This document shows positions 54,821-63,410 of a stretch of 64,000 bases of DNA, in pieces. A model generated the notes under the pieces. That model made no database searches, was not told the DNA's origin, and worked only from the letters and a program-made list of their open reading frames with translations. Source of the DNA: Adhaeribacter radiodurans (GTDB lineage Bacteria > Bacteroidota > Bacteroidia > Cytophagales > Hymenobacteraceae); the NCBI RefSeq assembly GCF_014075995.1, contig NZ_CP055153.1:5580001-5644000 (forward strand), in the 5' to 3' direction. How positions within the stretch are numbered: the stretch's first letter is position 1; the number at the start of each line of letters is the position of its first letter. The position numbers and the translations under genes are program-made.

Positions 54821-55534
54821 ATGTCGCTTATGAAAGAAACTGTTCCTTTTGATTGGTCCCGCATCTGGTTGGGGGAAGAAGCACCCGTTACTTTCCTCGG
54901 CGAGGTCCTTTTCCGGAGTGTACTCATGTACTTATTAATTTTACTCACTCTGCGCATTATGGGGAAGCGGGGCATCAAACAGCTTTCCTTGTTTGAGTTT
55001 AGTATTATTTTAGCTTTGGGTTCTGCCGCCGGCGATCCCATGTTTTACGAAGATGTCCCGATTATGCATGCTGTGGCTGTCTTTGCCGTGATCCTTTCTT
55101 TATATGTTTTGTTTAACTCCTGGACCGAACAAAGCGAACGGGTAGAAACCTGGTTGGAAGGAAAAGCTACTTGCATTTTAGAAGACGGAGAAATTAACTT
55201 AAGCGCTTTTAAAAGTCAAAAGTTAACTTATCGGGAGTTCTTTGGCGAAATGCGGCAATATCAAGTGGAACATTTGGGACAGGTACGAAAAGTATACCTG
55301 GAATCAACCGGGGAAATCAGTCTGTACTTTTTCGAGGAATCCGCGATGAAACCGGGTTTACCCATCTTCCCGGAAGTCTTAGCCCAAGCACGCCAGGAGA
55401 TACCAGTGAGTGGCTGGTATGCTTGTAAGAGTTGTGGTCATATAAAGGAACTTCAACCTATTCCCAAACATTCTTGCCCGAAATGTCAGCAGGAGCTCTG
55501 GCTAGAAGTGTGTCGGGCCAAGCGCATTACTTAG
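54821..55534 (+). CDS. DUF421 membrane protein with C-terminal zinc ribbon
   Basis: A 237-residue YetF-like protein: three N-terminal transmembrane segments (about 32-48, 57-72, 79-100), then the DUF421 soluble domain (GKATCILEDGEINLSAFKSQKLTYREFFGEMR). Beyond the usual end it carries a zinc ribbon with Cys202-x2-Cys205 and Cys219-x2-Cys222 (YACKSCGH...HSCPKCQQ). The family forms membrane-bound oligomers of unknown function. Confidence 0.85.
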   Translation: MSLMKETVPFDWSRIWLGEEAPVTFLGEVLFRSVLMYLLILLTLRIMGKRGIKQLSLFEFSIILALGSAAGDPMFYEDVPIMHAVAVFAVILSLYVLFNSWTEQSERVETWLEGKATCILEDGEINLSAFKSQKLTYREFFGEMRQYQVEHLGQVRKVYLESTGEISLYFFEESAMKPGLPIFPEVLAQARQEIPVSGWYACKSCGHIKELQPIPKHSCPKCQQELWLEVCRAKRIT

Positions 55535-55696
55535 CAATGGCAGATACCAAGCTCAGGCAGGAAATAGTTCTACAACGGAGGCCCTTAGAAGACGGATAAC
55601 AAAAATTGCACTCGCAGAATCTCTTAAAAAGAGATCTCAGAAATCAAAAATTTGGTTCATTCTTAAGATGGCTTTATGAGAAGGATTATCCGGCAA

Positions 55697-55723
55697 AAAA
55701 GACCTAATCCAAATAGGTCTTTT
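55697..55723. terminator. Terminator between convergent genes
   Basis: AAAAGACCTA (55697-55706) pairs with TAGGTCTTTT (55714-55723), with A- and T-runs on either side, so it can work in both directions between the DUF421 gene and the amidohydrolase gene. Confidence 0.8.
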
Positions 55724-55795
55724 CTTGCCCTTTTTTCCGTTGTTTCCTGAGACACTTGGTTAACTGACTTGTCCTAAAAGATATTGACCGTAGAC

Positions 55796-57853
55796 TTACT
55801 TGACTGCTGGCTTTTCAATAAATGGCTTGATGCCAAATGCGGGGTATATTTCACTTGGGAAATAAATCACACCACCCCTAGATACCATGGAAATGGTTTT
55901 TATTGCCTTCAGGTCTTTAGTTGGATCCTTTGGAACAAGAAAGAAATCGGCTAACATGCCTGGTTCTATGGAACCCCGATCTTTATGACCCAGATATTTA
56001 GCCATATCGTAGCTGCCAAGTTTCAATAATTCCCCGGGAGTGTAACCTAATTGTTGGTATAATTCCAATTCGCGATGCAGTTTGAATTCGCCGCCCATAT
56101 CCGTGCCAGGAATAATTAAAAGGCCACGCTCCTTCATCATTTTTAAGGTCGCTACAATTTTATCAAATGCTAATCGATAGGCTTTGTCTTCCTCTTCGCT
56201 GGCAATGTTGGCCATGGCCACTTTAGCACCACGCTGCACATTGGCGGGCATGTTCTCAATATAATCCAAGGTACCAGCTTGGGTCTTTCCATTACGGGAC
56301 AGTAACAGAACCTCATGAATCGCCAGGGTAGGATCAATGGCTACCTTGTTTTTTACCATTAAATCCAGGGTTTCTTTAACCCGGACACCGTTTAAATCCA
56401 GGTTAGGGAGGCGTTTTAAAGCAGTTAATCGCAATAAAGTGCGGGTATCTTCCTTAGGTTCAAGTACCCAGCCTAGCATTACCTGGTTAATGTGGGTCAT
56501 TTCATCAAAGCCTGCTCGCAACATAGCGTTTGCATTAGAAAATGCCGGAACATGGCCGGTGACGGGCATGTTTAGTTCATGGGCTTTCTTCACGATAGCG
56601 GGCGCCCAATCCCCGTTCATACTATTATACAGTTTAATGCCATAGAAACCTTTCCTGGCGTAAGTTGCCACCGCTTCCAGTGCTTGTTGTTCATTCTCCA
56701 CCAGAATGCCATTGTTGGCGCTAAAAGGGCTTTTACCTTCGATAAAACCTAAACGCGTAATGCGCGGACCGGCCAGAATGCCACTTTCAATTTTTTGAAT
56801 GAGAGTCTCGAGCACCTCGTTGTTGTTGCCCATGTCGCGGACCGAGGTGACCCCTGCCGCAATGTTTAGAAGGGCATCGTTGTCTCCTACATGGCCGTGC
56901 ATTTCGTACAGTCCGGCTATTAATGTCCCGCCTCTCCCATCAATTTCTGTTTCCTTTTCTCCCGCTTTTACATTGGGTGCATCAATACTTTTAATTTTAT
57001 TGCCACTAACCAGTACCGAAGCTAATTTAGTCAAAGCCTGCGTTTTGGGATCAAATATGCGAACATTACGGATCCTAAGGTTGCCCTTGTATTTGTGCGC
57101 CAATTGGGCTTGCAATTTTTCAAAGCGCTCGGCTGAATATTTCTCGGCCAACTGACGCAGGCTTTTTTCTTCGCTCTCGAAACCGGCACGTATAACTATA
57201 AACTCGGGCAAAATATAGGCGAAAAAATTTTGCTCCTCATCTAAAATGAAATAAGTAGGGTTTAAGTCTGCTCCGGATAAAGCGTAGGTTTTTAAGATTA
57301 TTTTACCAGAAGCGGAGTTCGCTTGAATGGTTTCCATTTCTTTAAGCTGCAATTGTCCGCCCGGTAGGGCTGGTAAGGCTAGGCTGGCTTCTTTTAAAAG
57401 TGCCCGCGCCGAGATAGCCAATGAATAAGGACTACCAAATTGATCTATATAAAGTGCAGAATTATTTACAGTTGCGCTACCTTGTCCAGTGGCATCGGTC
57501 CAACTTGCCTGCTGACCTTGCCGCTGAAAGTGTTCCGTAACGCTATTACCGAAGGTGGTATTGCCAGCAATATCCCATTGAATAGGAAAGCCTTGCGCAT
57601 TTAGTATGATGGTTTCTTTGATGGTTGGTCCGCGCCCGTTATTTTTATAGTCGTAATCGACCGTAAGAGCGTTGCCCGTAGTAGTAACCTTTAAATGACC
57701 TACTTTAGCTCCACCCATTATTACGGAAAATAACTCCTCTTTTTTAGTTACGGACTGAGAAGCTTTATTATTTACTTTTGCTGTTGTTTGCGCCCGTATA
57801 GCAGGACAAACGAAAAGAAGCAGCACCAGGAATATTAAGGAGATGTATTTCAT
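55796..57853 (-). CDS. Exported amidohydrolase-family protein
   Basis: A 685-residue protein with a signal peptide (about 1-22). Residues 30-265 are a beta-rich N-terminal domain; the rest is an imidazolonepropionase/prolidase-type amidohydrolase: metal motif LYEMHGHVGD (H-x-H), AAGVTSVRDMGNN, GIKLYNS (Lys ligand), GHVPAF (His), MTHINQV (His) and IIPGTDMGG (Asp). A C-terminal G-S-I-E-PGMLADFFL closes the domain. Probably a periplasmic metal-dependent hydrolase of cyclic amides or dipeptides; substrate unknown. Confidence 0.88.
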   Translation of the reverse strand: MKYISLIFLVLLLFVCPAIRAQTTAKVNNKASQSVTKKEELFSVIMGGAKVGHLKVTTTGNALTVDYDYKNNGRGPTIKETIILNAQGFPIQWDIAGNTTFGNSVTEHFQRQGQQASWTDATGQGSATVNNSALYIDQFGSPYSLAISARALLKEASLALPALPGGQLQLKEMETIQANSASGKIILKTYALSGADLNPTYFILDEEQNFFAYILPEFIVIRAGFESEEKSLRQLAEKYSAERFEKLQAQLAHKYKGNLRIRNVRIFDPKTQALTKLASVLVSGNKIKSIDAPNVKAGEKETEIDGRGGTLIAGLYEMHGHVGDNDALLNIAAGVTSVRDMGNNNEVLETLIQKIESGILAGPRITRLGFIEGKSPFSANNGILVENEQQALEAVATYARKGFYGIKLYNSMNGDWAPAIVKKAHELNMPVTGHVPAFSNANAMLRAGFDEMTHINQVMLGWVLEPKEDTRTLLRLTALKRLPNLDLNGVRVKETLDLMVKNKVAIDPTLAIHEVLLLSRNGKTQAGTLDYIENMPANVQRGAKVAMANIASEEEDKAYRLAFDKIVATLKMMKERGLLIIPGTDMGGEFKLHRELELYQQLGYTPGELLKLGSYDMAKYLGHKDRGSIEPGMLADFFLVPKDPTKDLKAIKTISMVSRGGVIYFPSEIYPAFGIKPFIEKPAVK

Positions 57854-58481
57854 ATTATTATAATTATAATTATTATGGAATGTACCTAATAAATTTAATA
57901 TGTAGCTTGACTATTTTATTAATAATCAACTTATATCCTTTTTATTGGAAGCTAGATAAGTTGAACATCTCCTAAACAAAACTACATTTTTAGTTTGTAA
58001 GACGGCATTCGCTATAAAAAGAAGAGCAAGGTGTTATAGCCACTGCCGTCATTACGGATTCAATTCTTTCCCCTTACTTAAATATTAAGAAATTTAGAAA
58101 GAGCCTCGTTTTTAAAATAGTAATCGTTAATAGGATTAACCTATCCTAGCGGAATAGTACTTTTAGTGCTTTTTAGAACTCTCTCTATTAAAAAAATTTA
58201 TTGTTTAATTGCATTTTCCTGTTGTTTAATTTATTTTAGATAAAGTAATAATCACTGTCCGGGCGTATATAGCTCCTAACTTGGGCAGGAATTTAAATAA
58301 TAATAGCTCCCTTTTGGTTGTTGAGCCTTCCATTAGAATTTAATCAAATAACAAGGGCTTGCTTTTTAAAGCCTGAGTAGCATTCCAGATAACATTACCC
58401 GTACTTGACTCTTCTTTTTCCTCCCGCAGGAATGCTGAACCCTTTGGCTGGTATCTTTAATTATCCTTAACCTATTACCGT
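57854..58481. other. Intergenic gap, nothing identified
   Basis: 628 AT-rich bp between divergent genes. No repeat, gene or strong hairpin seen. Confidence 0.5.
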
Positions 58482-58856
58482 ATGAAAATCAACAAAGAAG
58501 ACATCCCCGTAACCATGCAAGCGCCGGGAACCATCATGAGAGGACTTCCCGGTTACGGCGGCATGACGGTGGCTTTTAACCAAATGCCCGCTGGCACGGA
58601 CCTGGCTCCCCTCTTCCAAGGATTAAAAAATAATAGTTGTCAATGTCCCCATTGGGGCTATGTACTCGAAGGGGCCGTGCGAATGAAATATGATGATGGC
58701 TCCGAAGAATTATTAACCACCGGCGATGTATTCTACATGCAGCCTGGACATACGGCCGTGGTGGAACAGGATACAAAGTTAATTGATTTTAGTCCCGAGG
58801 CAGAACTCAAAGAAGTCATGAACCATATTGCTAAAAAAATGGCAGAGTTTAGCTAA
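58482..58856 (+). CDS. Cupin-fold protein
   Basis: A 124-residue single cupin: NSCQCPHWGYVLEGAVRMKYDDGSEELLTTGDVFYMQPGHTAVVEQDT. The metal-binding residues are partly replaced (one His in PHWG and one in PGHTA), so binding is unsure. Stand-alone gene. Confidence 0.8.
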   Translation: MKINKEDIPVTMQAPGTIMRGLPGYGGMTVAFNQMPAGTDLAPLFQGLKNNSCQCPHWGYVLEGAVRMKYDDGSEELLTTGDVFYMQPGHTAVVEQDTKLIDFSPEAELKEVMNHIAKKMAEFS

Positions 58857-58932
58857 TAAACTTCTTCTGTAACGATAACTACAACCAAGGCGATGAAGGT
58901 AAAGAAAAACTCGCCCTAACAAGGGCCTTAAC

Positions 58933-58957
58933 TTAACCTTGGCAAAAGCAAGGTTAA
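58933..58957. terminator. Weak stem-loop behind cupin gene
   Basis: TTAACCTTG/CAAGGTTAA, a 9-bp stem with a 7-base loop, 76 bp after the cupin stop. No T-run follows, so terminator activity is uncertain. Confidence 0.35.
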
Positions 58958-59116
58958 AGCTCTCCGCCTTCGAAAATACGTTTATCCTAATCGCGATTAT
59001 CGGGCAAATAACGCTTACTTAAACCGCTTCTTGAGGTTTTTTTCAGGCTTAAATTAACTTTCTATTTATTCTAGTATATTCAAGCCCTGTATAATCTTTC
59101 CTAACTGCCTTGCTTT

Positions 59117-59899
59117 ATGACCAAAATATTTTCCGCAATTATTTTAATTGCTCTGGTAATTACCGGTTTAACCTTTAGTTGTACCCGCATCGATGCCGGG
59201 CACGAAGGGATTTTAGTTAAACAATACGGTTCCGATAAAGGCGTTCAGGATGTCTCCTTAGTGACCGGACGCGTCTTCTATAACCCTTTATCGGAAAACG
59301 TGTATGAGTTTCCCATTTTTATTCAAACCGCCGATTACGAAGCCTTTAATGTGAATGCCAAAGATGGCTCGGTCTTTACCGTGGACCCAACCATTTCCTT
59401 TGCCGTTACTCCGGGTAAATCCCCGCATATATTCTCTAAATACCGCAAACGGATTGAAGAGATAACTAAGACGACGCTTTACAATTACGTCAAAGATGCT
59501 TTTCGCAATCAAATGAATAAGTATTCGACGGATGAGCTCATCAGTAACCGGCAAAAATTTGAAGCCGATGTCCAATCCACCTTAGCTACCACCTTAGAAG
59601 CAGACGGCTTTAAACTGGAACAATTAACCAGTGGACTCCAGTATCCGGAGGCCATTGTACGGGCGATTGATGCCAAGAACAAAGCCGTGCAGGAAGCCAT
59701 GCAGGTCGAAAATGAGTTAAAGGTAGCCGAAGCGCAAGCCAAGAAGTTAATCATCCAGGCCGAAGCCGAGAAGAAAGCCAATGAGTTAAAACAATCCGCC
59801 TTAACTCCCTTACTGATCCAGCAGCAGTTTATTGAAAAGTGGGATGGGCATACCCCTTTATATGGCAGTTCCCCGGTGATGTTTAAGAATGTTCCCTAA
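59117..59899 (+). CDS. SPFH/prohibitin-like protein
   Basis: A 260-residue protein with one N-terminal hydrophobic segment (about 4-20) followed by SCTRIDAGHEGILVKQYG, the start of the SPFH domain; LVTGRVFYNPLSENVYEFPIF and FAVTPGKSPHIF follow. The C-terminal half is a coiled coil rich in Ala/Glu/Lys (KAVQEAMQVENELKVAEAQA). Cys22 sits in a poor lipobox (TFSC). SPFH proteins assemble in membranes as scaffolds; this one faces the periplasm if the signal is cleaved. Confidence 0.88.
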   Translation: MTKIFSAIILIALVITGLTFSCTRIDAGHEGILVKQYGSDKGVQDVSLVTGRVFYNPLSENVYEFPIFIQTADYEAFNVNAKDGSVFTVDPTISFAVTPGKSPHIFSKYRKRIEEITKTTLYNYVKDAFRNQMNKYSTDELISNRQKFEADVQSTLATTLEADGFKLEQLTSGLQYPEAIVRAIDAKNKAVQEAMQVENELKVAEAQAKKLIIQAEAEKKANELKQSALTPLLIQQQFIEKWDGHTPLYGSSPVMFKNVP

Positions 59900-60086
59900 G
59901 GAAAACCGGACTGACCCGTTCTAAAAAACGTTGACCATCAATTTACGGATTAGACAAAATTTTATTTGTTATCATTTGATAATAAATCTATAAAAGAGTT
60001 GATAGAAATTTGTTTCAGGTTAAAAGCAATAATAAAGTACCTATTCACCAGTACCAACTTGCTTTAATTTTTGAAATAATTTTAAC

Positions 60087-60818
60087 ATGAAAATTTATAT
60101 TTTTCTATTAGCTTTTTGCGTGAGCCTTCCAACTATTGCCCAATCAGTGGATACTATCCGGGTGGGAGATCAGTTAAATATAAAGCAATTGCGACCAGGA
60201 GTAAAACAATATGTGCGTTATGTTCTTCAAGATGGAAAGCGAATAAAGGTAGACCTTTGGACCCGTACTACTGAATTTATTGCTAAAACCAAAACAGTGC
60301 GCATTTCTCAAGCTTTGGAATCGTTTGATTCTTCCAAACGTAAAACTATTACATCCACCTTTCACTTGCCTTCTTTTTCCCCTATTCATCATGAACGAGC
60401 AACGGAGTTACTAAAAGAAGAGTTTACGTTTTTAGATACTACCGTTTTAATAAAAGTTAACGGTGAAGGAAAGACTCCTCTCCGTCTTTATGCTCCTACT
60501 TACAACTTTGAAACCGATGCGGAGCTTTTTCAAATGTTGCCGTGGAGGGAAAATTACATTGCCGTCTTAAACTTTTATCATCCGGGTTCCGGAGTACCGG
60601 ATTGGTATACTTTTAAGGTAGATGGCGTGGAAGAAGTTACCACCTCCAATGGACAAAAATTTAAATGTTTTAAAATAATAACAAACTACAACAAACCAGA
60701 ATATGGCACTACGATATTCTGGTTTGATACGAAAAGCCGACATTTTGTAAAACAAAAAAGTGAATTACCCGGAGGAGGAGTTCTTATTAAAGCTTTGGTG
60801 AGTATTCCAGAATTCTAA
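60087..60818 (+). CDS. Exported DUF3108 domain protein
   Basis: A 243-residue protein with signal peptide MKIYIFLLAFCVSLPTIAQ. The mature sequence (PTYNFETDAELFQMLPW, WYTFKVDGVEEVTTSNGQKFKCFKI, GTTIFWFDTKSRHFVKQK) fits DUF3108-type periplasmic beta-barrel-like proteins of unknown function. Single gene. Confidence 0.78.
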   Translation: MKIYIFLLAFCVSLPTIAQSVDTIRVGDQLNIKQLRPGVKQYVRYVLQDGKRIKVDLWTRTTEFIAKTKTVRISQALESFDSSKRKTITSTFHLPSFSPIHHERATELLKEEFTFLDTTVLIKVNGEGKTPLRLYAPTYNFETDAELFQMLPWRENYIAVLNFYHPGSGVPDWYTFKVDGVEEVTTSNGQKFKCFKIITNYNKPEYGTTIFWFDTKSRHFVKQKSELPGGGVLIKALVSIPEF

Positions 60819-60912
60819 TTTAGCAAGAGACACCTATAAAGAACGATACAGCGTAAAAACTTTAATACATTGATTTAAAAATAATGTATTAGCATTATTT
60901 AATTGCATGGAA

Positions 60913-60950
60913 CAGCTTAAGTGTCAAACGCTTAAGCTGCTGCTTTTTTG
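60913..60950 (+). terminator. Intrinsic terminator
   Basis: CAGCTTAAG (60913-60921) pairs with CTTAAGCTG (60931-60939), then CTGCTTTTTTG. It ends transcription from the DUF3108 gene 95 bp downstream of its stop. Confidence 0.85.
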
Positions 60951-60963
60951 TGTTAGACCGTTA

Positions 60964-61116
60964 ATGAAAATTACCCTGGAAACATACCAAACAAAGTGGC
61001 CAACTCTTTATCTAATTAAAAAAGAAATTATAGCTAAAGACCTTTTTATAAAACAAACGGAGAAGATCGCTTTGGAATGGTTTACAAGCCCTGATAACAT
61101 AAAGACTAGATTCTAA
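60964..61116 (+). CDS. Doubtful 50-residue ORF
   Basis: From ATG 60964 the frame encodes a basic 50-residue peptide (MKITLETYQTKWPTLYLIKK...). An upstream ATG at 60907 would translate the terminator hairpin and is excluded. No motif; could be a gene remnant or chance. Confidence 0.25.
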   Translation: MKITLETYQTKWPTLYLIKKEIIAKDLFIKQTEKIALEWFTSPDNIKTRF

Positions 61117-61220
61117 CAAAATATAGAATACAATAAGGCCATTTTACTGAATTATTATCTTTAGTTTAAATACATTAACTCGAACCTTCAAATAAATAGC
61201 TAAATAAATAAATTCAAGCA

Positions 61221-61703
61221 ATGATTTCAGTTCATTTAATCAATACAAACGATCCTTTATACCAATCTGAACGGCAATTAAGAAATAGAATATTGCTTCA
61301 GCCCGTTGGTTTGCCCGATCATGCGTGGGAAATGCATGACAAAAAATCCTGGCACTTTATAGCCGTTGAGAAAGGCCGTGTTATTGGATGTATCGTATTA
61401 GTACCGCTTGACAAAGAAGGCAAGAAGACACAATTAATGCAAATGGCGGTGGAAAGTAACCAGCAGGGAAAAGGAATAGGCAAGTTGCTAGTCAATGAAT
61501 TATTAGATTTCTGTCAATCTAAAGGCATTACTGAAGTTACTTGTCATGCTCGGGAAACCGCCGTACAATTTTATTTAAACTTAGGATTTGTAATTTATGA
61601 TGAGTCCTTCGAAGAAGTAGGTATTCCCCACCAGCACATGAAAATAGATTTAAGTGAACGTACTAATCGACACTACTTTCAGAAATATAGTAGACTTACA
61701 TAA
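61221..61703 (+). CDS. GNAT-family N-acetyltransferase
   Basis: A 160-residue acetyltransferase: WHFIAVEKGRVIGCIVLVPL, acetyl-CoA motif A LMQMAVESNQQGKGIGKLLV (Q-x2-G-x-G-K) and YLNLGFVIYDESFEEVGIPHQHMK, like ElaA/YjgM-type GNATs. Substrate unknown. Terminator directly behind. Confidence 0.88.
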   Translation: MISVHLINTNDPLYQSERQLRNRILLQPVGLPDHAWEMHDKKSWHFIAVEKGRVIGCIVLVPLDKEGKKTQLMQMAVESNQQGKGIGKLLVNELLDFCQSKGITEVTCHARETAVQFYLNLGFVIYDESFEEVGIPHQHMKIDLSERTNRHYFQKYSRLT

Positions 61704-61744
61704 ACAACAAAGGCAGCAGAGTTAATGCCGCTGCCTTTGTTGTT
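61703..61744 (+). terminator. Intrinsic terminator
   Basis: A 15-bp perfect stem AACAACAAAGGCAGC/GCTGCCTTTGTTGTT starts at the stop codon of the GNAT gene. Confidence 0.85.
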
Positions 61745-61761
61745 ATTAAAATTAAAAGCTC

Positions 61762-62047
61762 TTATTTGTCTTTCACGAATCGAAGAGGTAGATGAACCGG
61801 GTTATAGCCGATAGGAAAACTTCCGAAAGCGGCATAAGTATCGCTGGGTAATTGAATAATCTTGAAGGCAATCGGATTATCCTCTTCGTTTCGCTCTGAA
61901 GTCCATATCCAAGGCTTTATCAATCTTCGTATTAATTCGGGTGCTGGCTTTATCTTTGATTCTTCAGCCTAAACCTTCTATTGATTGGGCGGAATCCGTA
62001 AACAAAAAGCCGGATACTAATCCTAAGGTTAAAATTGTTTTCTTCAC
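61762..62047 (-). pseudogene. Decayed secreted-protein gene
   Basis: From GTG 62047 the minus strand reads a signal peptide (KKTILTLGLVSGFLFTDSAQS) ending in a TGA after EGLG; the same frame continues RIKDKASTRINTKIDKALDMDF to a TAA; another frame then reads NPIAFKIIQLPSDTYAAFGSFPIG to the stop at 61762. Head and tail of one exported protein seem joined by a large internal deletion and frameshift. The KDKASTRINTKIDKA segment recalls linkers in OmpA-like proteins. Confidence 0.55.
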
Positions 62048-62226
62048 TGTAGTAGTTAATTTAAATAGTTGTATTTAAAAGGTGATTTGCAAGAATCGAT
62101 TAGGCGCACGTGTTCCTTTCCGTACAAAAGGATGTACAGCTGATAGGTATTTAACCAATTATATTTTTATTAGTAGATCGGGCTAGTTACCCTTAGCTTA
62201 AAAAGCCAATATTTAGCTGAGAGCTA

Positions 62227-63243
62227 TTATTGCGAAGTTGATTTATAACCGGCTAACCCCCCATTAGTAGTACCTAGCCATTTTCTTCCTTTACTATCCA
62301 AGGCCATCGATAAGATGCCCGAACTTACTCCTGGAATAGTTAAAAACAAGGAAGTAGAGTTGCCAAAAAGATATAAAGCATTGCCACCCACCCAGATTTC
62401 ATCCTTTTCCAGCAGAATGGTCTTTAACCCTGTTGCTTCTACCGGACCTGGTACTTCCTGCCAGCCATTATTGCTGTGGCGAATGACAGATTTCACCGAA
62501 GTGCCCGTTAAAACTGCTACTACCATATTGTTCTGATCCACCGTTAGGGCATACGGGAAGGTAGAAGGATAACCCATTTGATCAAGATGGAAGGTAGACC
62601 ATTGTTCTCCGGCAAACTGGCGGATGCTTCCGCGAAAAGCAAAGTGATTAAACATGCCCAGCCAAAGTGCTCCGTTTTGATCTACCGCCATAGAAAGAAT
62701 TAAATCGTCTTCTAAGGCATCGTAAAGCTGCCAATTCTTATTCTCATCTATCTTAATCAAACCTTTAGCGGTACCTACCCAGATAATGTTCTGTTTGTTA
62801 TCGTGCGCCAGGCACATAATAGCGTTATCGGGTAACACACTGTTGGCAGTATCATATACTATCCACCCCGTCTGATCATAGCGGACTAATCCTTTATTGG
62901 TACCGATCCAGGCGGTACCATTTTGGGTTACTACCAGGGACTGAATAAAGGAAGAAGGCAAGGGAGAATTACTAGTGTTAAAGACGGTCCACTCTTCTCC
63001 ACTAATCCGGACGAGTCCGTTCGCCGTACCCACCCATTTTACATCGTTTAAATCAATGGCCAGGGCATTTACCTGATTATCGGGCAGCGTAGAATTAGCT
63101 GTATGAAAACGAATCCATTCCGGTTCTTCTTCATTGGGACCATCCGGATTGTCTTTATCTATTTCCTCTTTCTTACAACCAGTTGTAAAAATCATAACTA
63201 ATACCAAACACATACTAGCTAGTCGGATTACTTGTCCTTTCAT
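62227..63243 (-). CDS. Lipoprotein with two-component-regulator-type beta-propeller repeats
   Basis: 338 residues from ATG 63243, which best fits the signal (MKGQVIRLASMCLVLVMIFTTGC, lipidated Cys23); in-frame ATGs at 63264 and 63276 are possible. The mature part has repeated units ending in WVGTANGLVRI, WIGTNKGLVRYD, WVGTAKGLIKID, WLGMFNH and WLGTTNGGLAGY, spaced by about 42-50 residues, i.e. a Reg_prop-type propeller as in hybrid two-component sensors but without kinase. Probably an outer-membrane-anchored surface protein. Confidence 0.85.
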   Translation of the reverse strand: MKGQVIRLASMCLVLVMIFTTGCKKEEIDKDNPDGPNEEEPEWIRFHTANSTLPDNQVNALAIDLNDVKWVGTANGLVRISGEEWTVFNTSNSPLPSSFIQSLVVTQNGTAWIGTNKGLVRYDQTGWIVYDTANSVLPDNAIMCLAHDNKQNIIWVGTAKGLIKIDENKNWQLYDALEDDLILSMAVDQNGALWLGMFNHFAFRGSIRQFAGEQWSTFHLDQMGYPSTFPYALTVDQNNMVVAVLTGTSVKSVIRHSNNGWQEVPGPVEATGLKTILLEKDEIWVGGNALYLFGNSTSLFLTIPGVSSGILSMALDSKGRKWLGTTNGGLAGYKSTSQ

Positions 63244-63410
63244 GCGTAAGACTTTTGTTTGCATGATGATTTGCATTTAAGTACGCCGTAAAGGTGGGGC
63301 GTTACAGCAGCATTATCCTTGGTAAATACCATCATTTTAAATAATGTTTTGGGGATTAATTACTAAGTATGGTCCACTATGCCTAGGCAATTTGCCTATC
63401 CTTAATTATT

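Noticed and set aside
60907-60963. N-terminal extension of the small ORF behind DUF3108
   Set aside because: These bases form the intrinsic terminator hairpin and T-run.
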